A DNA stretch of 64,000 bases from Bifidobacterium hapali. Its GTDB lineage: Bacteria > Actinomycetota > Actinomycetes > Actinomycetales > Bifidobacteriaceae. Made by a program: the position numbers and the translations under genes. How positions within the stretch are numbered: the first letter of the stretch is position 1; each line of letters opens with the position of its first letter. The stretch covers positions 55,845 through 119,844 of the forward strand of contig NZ_MWWY01000006.1 of NCBI RefSeq assembly GCF_002259755.1, given 5' to 3'. Positions 8,580-16,981 of this stretch are shown piece by piece. The notes below the pieces were generated by a model. It was not told the origin of the DNA, did not search any database, and saw nothing but the letters and a program-made list of their open reading frames with translations.

Positions 8580-8939
8580 TCACATCAGCGTTAGTACAAG
8601 ACAAGTGACTGACAAAGTCGACAATAACCAAGCAATGCCGCATAATCCTAAACCAGCAATAGGTCGATCAACAGACTCTTGCTGATCTATATGAACGAAC
8701 CAAGCTACATATCGAGACTTACGGAACAGATATACGCCACATTCGATCAAAAATAACAACACTAATAATAATGTCATAAATCGCCATTGTTGATCAAAAT
8801 ATTGCATCGCCTTAAGTCCTACGCAACACAAAATTCCCGTAGCTAACATAGTTCGTTTCCACGCTAACCGCGTTCGTTCTATTTGCATACCTTTATCAAC
8901 TACACGATCGTAATTATTCAATGCATCGTCATTCATCAT
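8580..8939 (-). CDS. DUF202 membrane protein, YidG-like
   Basis: 119 residues with a start in ATGA overlap with the gene before it. A conserved DUF202 segment (MQIERTRLAWKRTMLATG) leads into three hydrophobic segments. E. coli YidG has the same layout (PERTSLAWFRTMLGYG). It is the last gene of the sulfatase operon. The function of DUF202 proteins is unknown; here the pair is translationally coupled to the anaerobic sulfatase-maturating enzyme, suggesting a membrane role linked to sulfatase activity such as sulfate efflux, which is inference. Confidence 0.75.
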   Translation of the reverse strand: MMNDDALNNYDRVVDKGMQIERTRLAWKRTMLATGILCCVGLKAMQYFDQQWRFMTLLLVLLFLIECGVYLFRKSRYVAWFVHIDQQESVDRPIAGLGLCGIAWLLSTLSVTCLVLTLM

Positions 8940-9304
8940 AACCACGACCATGTTGCAAACACACCAATTGTCACGCATCCAGCGCATACAGTAGTCGCAA
9001 TAGCAAACACAAATTGCGTCACAGATTTAGGCAGAGCATGTCCTAATCTCATAGCTTTCTCTACACGCGCCCAATCTATCCATGCCAGCACAGGCAACAC
9101 CGAACCAATGACAAGAGCAAGCATTACTACAAAGCGTTTTACGTCATGAATCATGGCCACGCTAATATTGTCCAACGCTATAGCCAACGATACGATTGCA
9201 AACGAAGTACGACACCATGCCAAAAATGTACGTTCATTAGCAAGACTAAATCGAGGATCAGGCTCATTACCCACACCATAGACACTACGCGGGAATCGGT
9301 TCAT
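8936..9304 (-). CDS. DUF202 membrane protein, YidH-like
   Basis: 122 residues. ATG 9304 has a perfect AAGGAGG and overlaps the anSME 3' end by 20 bases. The N-terminal block PDPRFSLANERTFLAW is nearly identical to the start of E. coli YidH (PDYRFSLANERTFLAW), and WARVEKAMRLGHALP matches YidH's RNEKAMRL region; three hydrophobic helices follow. In E. coli yidF (anSME-like), yidG, yidH (DUF202) and yidJ (sulfatase) form one neighbourhood, so this operon keeps the same four families. The molecular role is unknown. Confidence 0.8.
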   Translation of the reverse strand: MNRFPRSVYGVGNEPDPRFSLANERTFLAWCRTSFAIVSLAIALDNISVAMIHDVKRFVVMLALVIGSVLPVLAWIDWARVEKAMRLGHALPKSVTQFVFAIATTVCAGCVTIGVFATWSWL

Positions 9305-10571
9305 ATCGCCCCTCCTTACGCATGGTATCAATATCAAAGAAACTCGTGTCATTAGTTGCAATCTCATCCATGATCATCGCGGCAGGCAAACCATTATCAA
9401 TGAGCTGTGCCATACGCTCCATAGCCGGCATAGCATGCTGGAAAAAACTGCGGTAACCCGCGCATAAGTAGTTAAGCCGATATGTGCCATTCAAATCTGG
9501 AGAGAATCGATCTTTAGGACAGCCTCCTTGGCAGGCCCAACGCACTGAGCACTCTAAACAATCATCTGGTAGATTTTGCTTAAACGAGGAAAATTGATGC
9601 TGTCTAGGTGTATTGATCATCTCGCGGAATTCTTGATGAAGGAAATTACCAAGACGATACTCATCTTCTACCCAGTGATCGCAAGAAAATACATCACCAT
9701 TATGCGCGGCAACAAGCGCATTGCCGCATTGAGGAGCATGGACACATAACGAATACTGACCGAACATGTTGCCAAGCATTACGTCAAACTGCTGAACAAA
9801 TACGCGTCCAACATCCTGCTGTACCCATTCGTCAAATATCGTGTTCAGAAATCTTCCCCACAAAACTGGATTAACTGATCTACTGGTGACATGACGTCCC
9901 GCTTGTCGATACAAAATACGACTGCCATCAGTTCTGCGCCAGCAATTTTCGGCAGATGCCGCATGCGCTTCATCCACACGTTCAACAATAGGGATGAACT
10001 GCACGTGTTCAGCATGCATTTCGTCGCGGAAAAAATGATATACCTCTAAAGGGTGGCTCTCGTTGGCCGCATGTACCGTGCACAACACATTACGTGCAAT
10101 ACCATAACCTTCAAGAAGGTGCCACCCACGCATGACTGATGTATGACTGCCACGACCTGCTTTATTCACCCGATATCGGTCATGCAATTCAGCAGGACCA
10201 TCAACACTAATACCGACTAGCACATCATGTGCAGCGAGTAATCGACACCATCGATCATCAAGCAACGTACCATTCGTTTGTAGTACATGCCTAATGCGCT
10301 GTCCTGGTCGAGCAAGTTGTTCAGCGAGTGGCAATGCAAGCTCAAAGAACGATACACCGCGCATAGTAGGCTCCCCACCCTGCCATGCCACAGTAACATC
10401 ACCATCAGGTTGTTCGTCAAGATAACGATGCAAAAAGACTGTAAGAGTCTCTTCACTCATCATTGGGTCTCCGGGCAACACTTGATCTTTCGAAATGAAG
10501 AAACAATATTCACAATCAAGGTTGCAATAAGCACCAGTCGGCTTGACCAGTATGGAGAACAGCTCATTCAT
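9285..10571 (-). CDS. Anaerobic sulfatase-maturating enzyme (radical SAM/SPASM)
   Basis: 428 residues from ATG 10571, preceded by AGGAAGGG. The longer open frame would run 261 bases into the sulfatase gene region and is not credible. FSILVKPTGAYCNLDCEYCFF carries the radical SAM CxxxCxxC (Cys16, 20, 23). The C-terminal SPASM part has CGNALVAAHNGDVFSCDHW and CLECSVRWACQGGCPKDRF for two further Fe-S clusters. The enzyme oxidises the Cys (or Ser) of the sulfatase CxPSR motif to formylglycine under anaerobic conditions. Its partner, the Cys-type sulfatase, is the gene immediately upstream. Confidence 0.93.
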   Translation of the reverse strand: MNELFSILVKPTGAYCNLDCEYCFFISKDQVLPGDPMMSEETLTVFLHRYLDEQPDGDVTVAWQGGEPTMRGVSFFELALPLAEQLARPGQRIRHVLQTNGTLLDDRWCRLLAAHDVLVGISVDGPAELHDRYRVNKAGRGSHTSVMRGWHLLEGYGIARNVLCTVHAANESHPLEVYHFFRDEMHAEHVQFIPIVERVDEAHAASAENCWRRTDGSRILYRQAGRHVTSRSVNPVLWGRFLNTIFDEWVQQDVGRVFVQQFDVMLGNMFGQYSLCVHAPQCGNALVAAHNGDVFSCDHWVEDEYRLGNFLHQEFREMINTPRQHQFSSFKQNLPDDCLECSVRWACQGGCPKDRFSPDLNGTYRLNYLCAGYRSFFQHAMPAMERMAQLIDNGLPAAMIMDEIATNDTSFFDIDTMRKEGRYEPIPA

Positions 10572-10680
10572 CTGTATTCCCTTCCTGAATGGCACGTATC
10601 GAGACAAACCCGCGATTCGACCGATGAGATGAGTATTAGCCACACACATAAACGTCATCGGTCGAATCACAGTATTCAAA

Positions 10681-12129
10681 TTATCGTTTGCCGATAATCT
10701 CTTGCCTTTGAGCTGGAGTCGGCCTCTCATATGGCTTGTCTCCCAGCTCTTGTTGCAGCTCAAGCATCCGCTTCTTAAGCGCATCTCGAACACCAACATA
10801 TCGTGGGTCGTTATATACCGAATGCATCTCATGCGGATCTATTTTCAGATCAAATAATTCCCACTCAGGTGGATAGGTCACATCACTGGTATTAGCTAGC
10901 CCCAAACCATCCGCATAGTAATAGATGAGCTTATATCGCTCGGTTGTAATGCCATAGTGCGCCCATACATGATGCATATGATCATCATGTTCGTAATACC
11001 GGTAATAGAATGCATCACGAACTTGTGCATCCGGTACACCAGTGATCTGCGGTAACAAACTCATTCCTTGCATACGGTCGATGCATGGCACATCCGCAGC
11101 ATCAAGCAGAGTCTGCGCGATATCAACGTTCGAAACGAGATTGGATACCACTTGTCCTGCAGGTACACGACGTGGCCATGACAGCAAAAGTGGCATACGT
11201 AGTGATTCTTCATACATGAATCGTTTATCAAACCAACCATGCTCGCCTAGGAAAAAGCCTTGATCAGACCCGTAGATCATGATCGTATCGTCGTGTTCTC
11301 CGCGCTCGCTCACAGCTTGCTCACAGCGTTCCACACTCTCATCAATAGCAGCGATTACACGCAAGTAATCTTGTAAATACCGTTGATACTTCCACACAGC
11401 AAGTTGCTCGTAATTAAGCCCCTCCGGTGGGTCCTCTTTCAGGTCTACGTCAGCCAGATCATCAGCAATACGCATTGTGGCTTTGTGAGCGGGAGTGGCA
11501 CGATCAGAATAATCATCCCAGAATGTTTCTGGAACTGGAATGGGATCGTTATATAAGTTTATATGGCGTGGATGAGGCACCCAAGGCCGGTGAGGAGCTT
11601 TATGCCACAGCAGAATACACCACGGCTTATCGCCATGTTGCTGACTAAGCCACGCAAGTGCGTGGTCAGTAAGTAGATCCGTAGCATAACCTTCAGTCTG
11701 CACATCACCATTAGACGTATGCAGTAACGGATCAATATAGGTGCCCTGATCGTGAAGAACTTCCCAATAATCGAATCCTTGAGGGTCATGGCCTGCTCCA
11801 TGTCCCATATGCCATTTGCCGAAGAATGCCGTAGTATATCCTGCATCATGTAGCAGTGATGCAAACGTCGGTTGACTTGAGTCGATAGGCGTATCGAGCG
11901 TCGTGACACCATTGACATGACTATAGGTGCCAGTCAAGATTGTGGCGCGAGAAGGTGCACATAACGAGTTGGTAACCAATGCTCGGTCAAAACGTACACC
12001 TTCAGCGGCAATTCGATCAATATTTGGTGTGTTGTTGAGATGTAACTGATTGCCATAGCAGCTAATAGCGGGTGATGCATGATCATCAGTGAGCACGAAC
12101 AAAATATTGGGGCGTTTGTTGTTACTCAT
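10681..12129 (-). CDS. Cys-type S1 sulfatase, cytoplasmic
   Basis: 482 residues. The N-terminal RPNILFVLTDDHASP supplies the metal-binding Asp pair. The activation motif LCAPSRATILTG has the formylglycine Cys57 and Arg61; FFGKWHMG carries the Lys/His pair and YGSDQGFFLGEHGWFDKR the second metal site. The block NSLCAPSRATILTGTYSHVNG resembles the GlcNAc-6-sulfatase branch, so a sulfated GlcNAc or mannose glycan is plausible, but the subfamily is not certain. No signal peptide is present, so it would desulfate glycans after import. The start overlaps the permease stop by four bases (ATGA). Position after an ABC importer and a GH5_18 beta-mannosidase suggests sulfated N-glycan fragments as substrate. 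Confidence 0.9.
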   Translation of the reverse strand: MSNNKRPNILFVLTDDHASPAISCYGNQLHLNNTPNIDRIAAEGVRFDRALVTNSLCAPSRATILTGTYSHVNGVTTLDTPIDSSQPTFASLLHDAGYTTAFFGKWHMGHGAGHDPQGFDYWEVLHDQGTYIDPLLHTSNGDVQTEGYATDLLTDHALAWLSQQHGDKPWCILLWHKAPHRPWVPHPRHINLYNDPIPVPETFWDDYSDRATPAHKATMRIADDLADVDLKEDPPEGLNYEQLAVWKYQRYLQDYLRVIAAIDESVERCEQAVSERGEHDDTIMIYGSDQGFFLGEHGWFDKRFMYEESLRMPLLLSWPRRVPAGQVVSNLVSNVDIAQTLLDAADVPCIDRMQGMSLLPQITGVPDAQVRDAFYYRYYEHDDHMHHVWAHYGITTERYKLIYYYADGLGLANTSDVTYPPEWELFDLKIDPHEMHSVYNDPRYVGVRDALKKRMLELQQELGDKPYERPTPAQRQEIIGKR

Positions 12130-12998
12130 CCCTTAATACCTCCTTCTCCGACGCCCTGGAAGAAGTACTTCTGAAGAGCGAAGAACAGAATCAAAATCGG
12201 CATAATCGCGATGATCGTGCCGGCGGCCACCACACGGGGATCATTCGCAAATGTTCCCTGCAAATAGTTCAAACCAATAGTCAACGTGTACTTGTTCTGA
12301 TCAGACATAACAAGTAGCGGCCACAGGAAGTCATCCCAAGCAGCGACGAAGGAGAAAATAGCTACAACAGCCATCGTTCCCTTCACTGAAGGAATGATGA
12401 TGCGTATGAATCGTTGCCATGCGTTAGCACCATCAATCATGGCAGCCTCTTCGAGAGAGCTAGGGATACCGCTGATAGCATTGCGCATAAGTAGCACGTT
12501 CATAGCGCCAACCAATGATGGTAGAGCAATACCAAGCAACGTGTTGTTCAGACTCAAAGACTGCATAAGCATATAACGTGCAATAAGTATCGTCTCCGTC
12601 GGCATAACAATACCAACGATGAATACTCCCATTGCAAACTTACGACCCTTGAACTGGAACTTAGCAAGCGCATATCCAGCCGCAGTAGCACCAAACACGT
12701 TACCGATCAAACAAATGATAGCGACGATGACTGAGTTGATCGTGTATTTGAGAATCGGCACGATACGCGTGACTTCACCGTAAGCAGCGAGAGAAGCATC
12801 CTCAGGCCAAAATTGTGGTGGACGAGTATAGAGGCCAACTCCTTTGCCCTTGAGTGAAGTTGATAGCTGCCAAACTAATGGAGTAACCAGAATCACTAGA
12901 ACTAGAAGCAGCACAAGATATCGAATAATCAGTCCAACGATTTTCTTTGATTTGGAACCTGCTGCAGCGCCACGCTGAATACCATTATTATTCATCAC
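12126..12998 (-). CDS. ABC sugar permease, MalG/CUT1 type
   Basis: 290 residues, six predicted membrane helices, with the ATPase-docking EAA loop SLEEAAMIDGANAWQRFIRIIIP near the C-terminal third. The start overlaps the preceding permease stop (ATGA). It is the inner-membrane partner of the 12995-13957 permease and the binding protein at 13961. No ATPase is encoded in this operon; bifidobacterial CUT1 systems usually share an MsmK-type ATPase encoded elsewhere. Confidence 0.9.
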   Translation of the reverse strand: MMNNNGIQRGAAAGSKSKKIVGLIIRYLVLLLVLVILVTPLVWQLSTSLKGKGVGLYTRPPQFWPEDASLAAYGEVTRIVPILKYTINSVIVAIICLIGNVFGATAAGYALAKFQFKGRKFAMGVFIVGIVMPTETILIARYMLMQSLSLNNTLLGIALPSLVGAMNVLLMRNAISGIPSSLEEAAMIDGANAWQRFIRIIIPSVKGTMAVVAIFSFVAAWDDFLWPLLVMSDQNKYTLTIGLNYLQGTFANDPRVVAAGTIIAIMPILILFFALQKYFFQGVGEGGIKG

Positions 12999-13957
12999 TG
13001 ATCCTCCATTTGCATACGCAGCGATGCGACCATAAGGCCCACAGTGATGAGGAACATGACCAATGAAATCGCTGAGGAGTACCCGACTTGTGCATCGAGA
13101 CCAGTACCTTCACGCTGGATGAGCATGACCATCGTCATACTTTTACCACCGATACCAGCAGTGTTATTCGACAGCACATAAATTTCCGTGAAGACGCGGA
13201 AAGCCGCCACTGAAGAAAGCGCCGCGATGAGTACCATTGTGTTACGCACTCCTGGAATGGTTACATTCCAAAATTGATGCCATGTGCCAGCGCCATCAAT
13301 AGATGCCGCTTCATACAAATCAGTTGGAATATTGGTAAGCGCAGCCAAATAAATGACCATGTAGTAGCCAACGCCTTTCCAAATGGTGACAACCATTGAA
13401 GATATAAGCAGTAACCAGCGATCCGTGAGAAATGGGATTGGTGAAGTAATCCAGCCTAACGCTTGCAATAGTGAATTCACCATGCCACGCGAGTCAAGCA
13501 TCCACTGCCACATAATGCCAGCAGCCACCATCGAAATGATTACAGGCACATAGTAGCCAGTGCGAAACACTGCAATGAATGGCACTTGCTTTTGCACAAG
13601 TAGCGCTAGCAATAGCGGCAAAAATACCATCATGGGCATAACAACGATGGCGTAGAGTGCGGAGTTTTGCAGAGCAATCCAGAAACGCTCATCTTGCGCC
13701 ATTTTGATGAAGTTATCTAGTCCTACAAACTTCCAGCTACCTAAACGTCGCGCATTGGTGAAGGCGTAGATAACGGTTTGGAAGAATGGAACAATAGAGA
13801 AGAGAATAGTCACCACCAAGGCCACGGACAGAAATAGCCACGGGGTGGCAACACCATTGCGACGGATGCGGCTCGTGATGCCGCCGCCCGACTGGTTGGT
13901 ACCACGTCGGGCGGCGATCTTGTCGCCGCGGTCCCGCTTATCGGTTGCGGCAGTCAT
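12995..13957 (-). CDS. ABC sugar permease, MalF/CUT1 type
   Basis: 320 residues with a basic N-terminal tail, a first helix near residues 38-60 and the EAA loop DLYEAASIDGAGTWHQFWNVTIP. The start follows CTGGAGGAGTAATAC three bases after the binding-protein stop, so the genes are tightly coupled. Together with the MalG-type permease it forms the channel for an oligosaccharide, probably Man-beta-1,4-GlcNAc-type or sulfated N-glycan fragments given the flanking enzymes. Confidence 0.9.
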   Translation of the reverse strand: MTAATDKRDRGDKIAARRGTNQSGGGITSRIRRNGVATPWLFLSVALVVTILFSIVPFFQTVIYAFTNARRLGSWKFVGLDNFIKMAQDERFWIALQNSALYAIVVMPMMVFLPLLLALLVQKQVPFIAVFRTGYYVPVIISMVAAGIMWQWMLDSRGMVNSLLQALGWITSPIPFLTDRWLLLISSMVVTIWKGVGYYMVIYLAALTNIPTDLYEAASIDGAGTWHQFWNVTIPGVRNTMVLIAALSSVAAFRVFTEIYVLSNNTAGIGGKSMTMVMLIQREGTGLDAQVGYSSAISLVMFLITVGLMVASLRMQMEDQ

Positions 13958-13960
13958 GTA

Positions 13961-15259
13961 TTACTCCTCCAGTCGCTGGTTGCAGAAGTCAACAGCATCA
14001 TCAAGTGCCTGCTGCACAGACTTCTCACCTTGCAGCGCCTTGGCGATTTCTTCACGGAGATTAGACTTCATAGCCTCGCTGTATACAGCCGGCGAATAGG
14101 CAACCGCTTCCTTGATCTGCTCAGCGCCCATTACACGAACCTCAGCGATGTCAGAACCATCACTTTCAGTGAAATACGAATCTTCGAGAGATTCTTTAGC
14201 CGACGGGAAAATGTTGACTTCCTTAGCGAAACCGAGCTGATTCTTAGCATTAGTCACAAACTTTGCAAAGGCGACTGCAGTAGCCGGATTCTTAGTCTTT
14301 GAAGAGACACCAACCAGCTGAGGGTTCATATTTGGAGCAGCATTAACGATCTGCGGCGTAAAGACCAGCGACTTATAGACGCTCGGAGCATCATCCTTAA
14401 TCTGCTGAATGTTATGTGCGCTACCGGCCATATAAGCAATACGAGCTGTCTGGAAGCTCTTGTCAACACCTGTATAGTTCTGGCTCAACGTTTCTGGTAG
14501 CAAGCCGCCGGCATCGTACACTTCCTTGAAACGATTGAGGTACTCCACAGCTTTTTCATTATTGAATGTGAACTTGGTCTGATCCTCGTTCATGAGTTCC
14601 ACACCATACTCACCGAAAGACTCAAGAGTGGGAGTCCTACCGAACATTGAAAAGTCGCCATTTGCATTCTTTGCCATAATCAGTGCATCGTCGAACAGTT
14701 CGTCGAAATCCTTCGGCAGATCGTTCGGGTCAAGGCCGGCTTTCTCAAACAAAGCAGTATTAAACAGCGATGGACCAGTAGCAAGATACCACGGCAGTGC
14801 ATACGTACCGCCATCAATTGACTTCCATGTTGCTACATCCCAAGCCTTTTCCAGATATATATCCTTGACATCGCCTGCAACCTTGGCCATATCCATCAAG
14901 TAGCCGTTCTTAGCCAATGGATAGCTGGTATTCTGATCAAAGTTGATAACATCCGGCAATGTACCACCAGAAGCGTCAGCAGACAGCTTGTCGGCATAAT
15001 TGTCAGCCGGCTGATCAATCCACTTAACCTTAGTTCCGGGATTTTCTTTCTCAAAATCTGCAATCAGACCATTGAAGTAATCCTCAAATGCTGCTTTCAG
15101 ATTCCAAGTCTGGAAAGTAATCTCACCCTTGATTTCACCATTCTTGACTTTATCGACGTAATCGGCACTTCCACCAGCGGAAGAACCGCAGCCGGAAAGT
15201 CCCATACACAACGCAAGTGCTGCTGCGGAGGCGATCTTCAGATGTGACTTCAGTGTCAT
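13961..15259 (-). CDS. Sugar ABC transporter substrate-binding lipoprotein (family 1)
   Basis: 432 residues. A lipoprotein signal peptide ends in the lipobox LSGC at Cys24, so the mature protein is anchored on the outer face of the membrane. The rest is a family-1 extracellular binding protein (ITFQTWNLKAAFEDYFNGLIADFEKENPG, LPDVINFDQNTSYPLAKNGYLMD). It precedes its two permeases. Binding proteins of this group take oligosaccharides; the substrate is inferred from the operon. Confidence 0.9.
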   Translation of the reverse strand: MTLKSHLKIASAAALALCMGLSGCGSSAGGSADYVDKVKNGEIKGEITFQTWNLKAAFEDYFNGLIADFEKENPGTKVKWIDQPADNYADKLSADASGGTLPDVINFDQNTSYPLAKNGYLMDMAKVAGDVKDIYLEKAWDVATWKSIDGGTYALPWYLATGPSLFNTALFEKAGLDPNDLPKDFDELFDDALIMAKNANGDFSMFGRTPTLESFGEYGVELMNEDQTKFTFNNEKAVEYLNRFKEVYDAGGLLPETLSQNYTGVDKSFQTARIAYMAGSAHNIQQIKDDAPSVYKSLVFTPQIVNAAPNMNPQLVGVSSKTKNPATAVAFAKFVTNAKNQLGFAKEVNIFPSAKESLEDSYFTESDGSDIAEVRVMGAEQIKEAVAYSPAVYSEAMKSNLREEIAKALQGEKSVQQALDDAVDFCNQRLEE

Positions 15260-15324
15260 TGTTATTCTTTCTCTCGGTGATTATTGATTGATAGTTGTTA
15301 GATTGATGGTTAGATAAACGACAG

Positions 15325-16611
15325 CTACCGTTCCAACGATGGATCGGATACCGCCGAGTAGGCATCTCCGGCAACAATGTCGCATGTGATGCACTCATTA
15401 ATACCGCGTCGCTTCAATGCGTCCGCGTCATGAGCAATAGAAGATGCGATGAGCGCAGGACGTTCACCATTTTCTTCCATAGCCATCCATTGCTCAAAAA
15501 TTGACCCTCCTGGAGCACATGCCAAACGGCATGTAGGTAGGTCATGATCGTTAACAGGAATAATAATCGCTCTACTTCGTGGCTGAGCAGCAACAGCATT
15601 GCGCTTATATTGCTCAATCAGTCCCGCATAAGTCTTAGCAATCGGCTTAATGTTGCCGTCATTATCGAACAGACCAAGCGCATGCTCAAATGGAGGAAAA
15701 TCGCTCATTGAACTGTCCACATCATGCGAGCACCACCATGTGATGCCATACAGACGGTCACAGTCTAACGCGTGTTCAATAGTGCGGCGACAGAACTCTG
15801 GAGCGTCCTCACGCTTAACCACGTTCTCGGGAGCACCAACTTCTTGCAGCCAAACCTGATGATCTGCTTCATGAGTGAATGCTTTAGCAAGCTCAATCAA
15901 GTACGCAGCATGAGAAACACCAACTTCTGACATTGATCCATACCGCTGCGCCGTGCCATTAAACACCCACGAGTGTACAGTAGCTACGTCGCCTAGATTT
16001 GCCGCTTGCCGCGGAGTAAACGGATGACCATCCAAATACCACACGCCATCGTTTTCACTATGGAGCAGTATTCGGCCAGATGAAGCTGCTTTCTGCGCGA
16101 TTGGAGCCATCATTGAGGTGAGCCAACGATCAGTATCATGTTCGTCCGCTGACATACGATGCGGATGGCTACGATCTGAAAACTGGTTACACTCGTTGCC
16201 GAGTGTCAAGCCACGGAAGTTTGGCAAATCTGCCAATGAGTCATACACCGCTGTGACCAATGTGCGTTCAGCTTCAAGAGCCTCTGCATCGGAGAACATG
16301 CTGCGATCATGCCACGTAACTAGCCATGACGGAATGAAATCAAAACTGGATAGGTGACCTTGGAACACGTCGCAGAACACATCAAGTCCAGCATTGCCGG
16401 CAAGTTCAGCCATGTGGCGTATATCGTCTAGCCCCTGCTTATTGATCCAAGTACGGTTAGGCTGCAGAATCGGCCATAAAGGAAAAATCCTGACATGGTC
16501 TAATCCCAGCCCAGCAATCTGATCAAGATCCTTGGCAATGGAATCCCAATCAGGGTTTAACCAAGCATGGAACCAACCATGCGACGGAGTGTAATTAACG
16601 CCGAATCGCAT
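15325..16611 (-). CDS. GH5_18-type beta-mannosidase
   Basis: 428 residues, first gene of the leftward operon, preceded by GGAAAGGAG. The opening MRFGVNYTPSHGWFHAW and blocks DHVRIFPLWPILQPNRTWIN and FCDVFQGHLSSFDF are characteristic of the GH5_18 group found in bifidobacteria. The acid/base is the Glu in LGNECNQ near residue 137, and the nucleophile the Glu in WLQEVGAP near residue 257. Characterised GH5_18 enzymes of B. longum split Man-beta-1,4-GlcNAc, the last step of N-glycan core breakdown. No signal peptide is present. This assignment is the strongest link between the sulfatase operon and N-glycans. Confidence 0.9.
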   Translation of the reverse strand: MRFGVNYTPSHGWFHAWLNPDWDSIAKDLDQIAGLGLDHVRIFPLWPILQPNRTWINKQGLDDIRHMAELAGNAGLDVFCDVFQGHLSSFDFIPSWLVTWHDRSMFSDAEALEAERTLVTAVYDSLADLPNFRGLTLGNECNQFSDRSHPHRMSADEHDTDRWLTSMMAPIAQKAASSGRILLHSENDGVWYLDGHPFTPRQAANLGDVATVHSWVFNGTAQRYGSMSEVGVSHAAYLIELAKAFTHEADHQVWLQEVGAPENVVKREDAPEFCRRTIEHALDCDRLYGITWWCSHDVDSSMSDFPPFEHALGLFDNDGNIKPIAKTYAGLIEQYKRNAVAAQPRSRAIIIPVNDHDLPTCRLACAPGGSIFEQWMAMEENGERPALIASSIAHDADALKRRGINECITCDIVAGDAYSAVSDPSLER

Positions 16612-16698
16612 ACCGATATCACTCTCCTTTCCTCTTCATTGTGGTGGATAGCGCTTTGTTTGAAAACTTCTCGACTTCGAGATATTTCATTCCAGCTA

Positions 16699-16712
16699 CT
16701 AAATTGCTTTAG
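16699..16712. promoter_or_regulatory. LacI-type operator of the GH5_18 operon
   Basis: CTAAATTGCTTTAG, extended to ACTAAATTGCTTTAGT, lies 87 bp upstream of the GH5_18 start and directly downstream of the predicted -10 box, where bound repressor would block initiation. Confidence 0.7.
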
Positions 16713-16716
16713 TTAG

Positions 16717-16745
16717 AGATTAGCACATCACTGCATTGTTAGCAA
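16717..16745 (-). promoter_or_regulatory. Predicted promoter of the GH5_18-transporter-sulfatase operon
   Basis: On the minus strand TTGCTA (16745-16740) and TAATCT (16722-16717) are separated by 17 bases, a good housekeeping sigma-factor match. The operator begins four bases after the -10 box. Confidence 0.6.
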
Positions 16746-16869
16746 ATCCTCAATTATCGATCTTTAGAATCATTGAAATATAAGCATTTTATCGGCGTTT
16801 CATATCAAAGAAGCCCACAAAAAAACACGACATTTGTCATACAAAAGAGCAACATGTTGTGATTTTTTA

Positions 16870-16883
16870 CTAATTCGCTTTAG
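16870..16883. promoter_or_regulatory. LacI-type operator upstream of the MFS gene
   Basis: CTAATTCGCTTTAG, a one-mismatch form of the palindrome with a CG centre, lies 98 bp before the MFS start. It and the site at 16699 share the 370-base divergent intergenic region, so looping between them is possible. Confidence 0.6.
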
Positions 16884-16981
16884 TTGATTAATAATGTTAC
16901 TCTATTCACATAGCTACGTAGTTGTAGCCACTATTGCTTCGCATCACAGTAGTACTTCAACCCTTAAGGAGTGTTCAACCC

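Noticed and set aside
10572..10832. N-terminal extension of the anaerobic sulfatase-maturating enzyme
   Set aside because: It overlaps the sulfatase 3' end, lacks homology, and a strong ribosome-binding site precedes ATG 10571.
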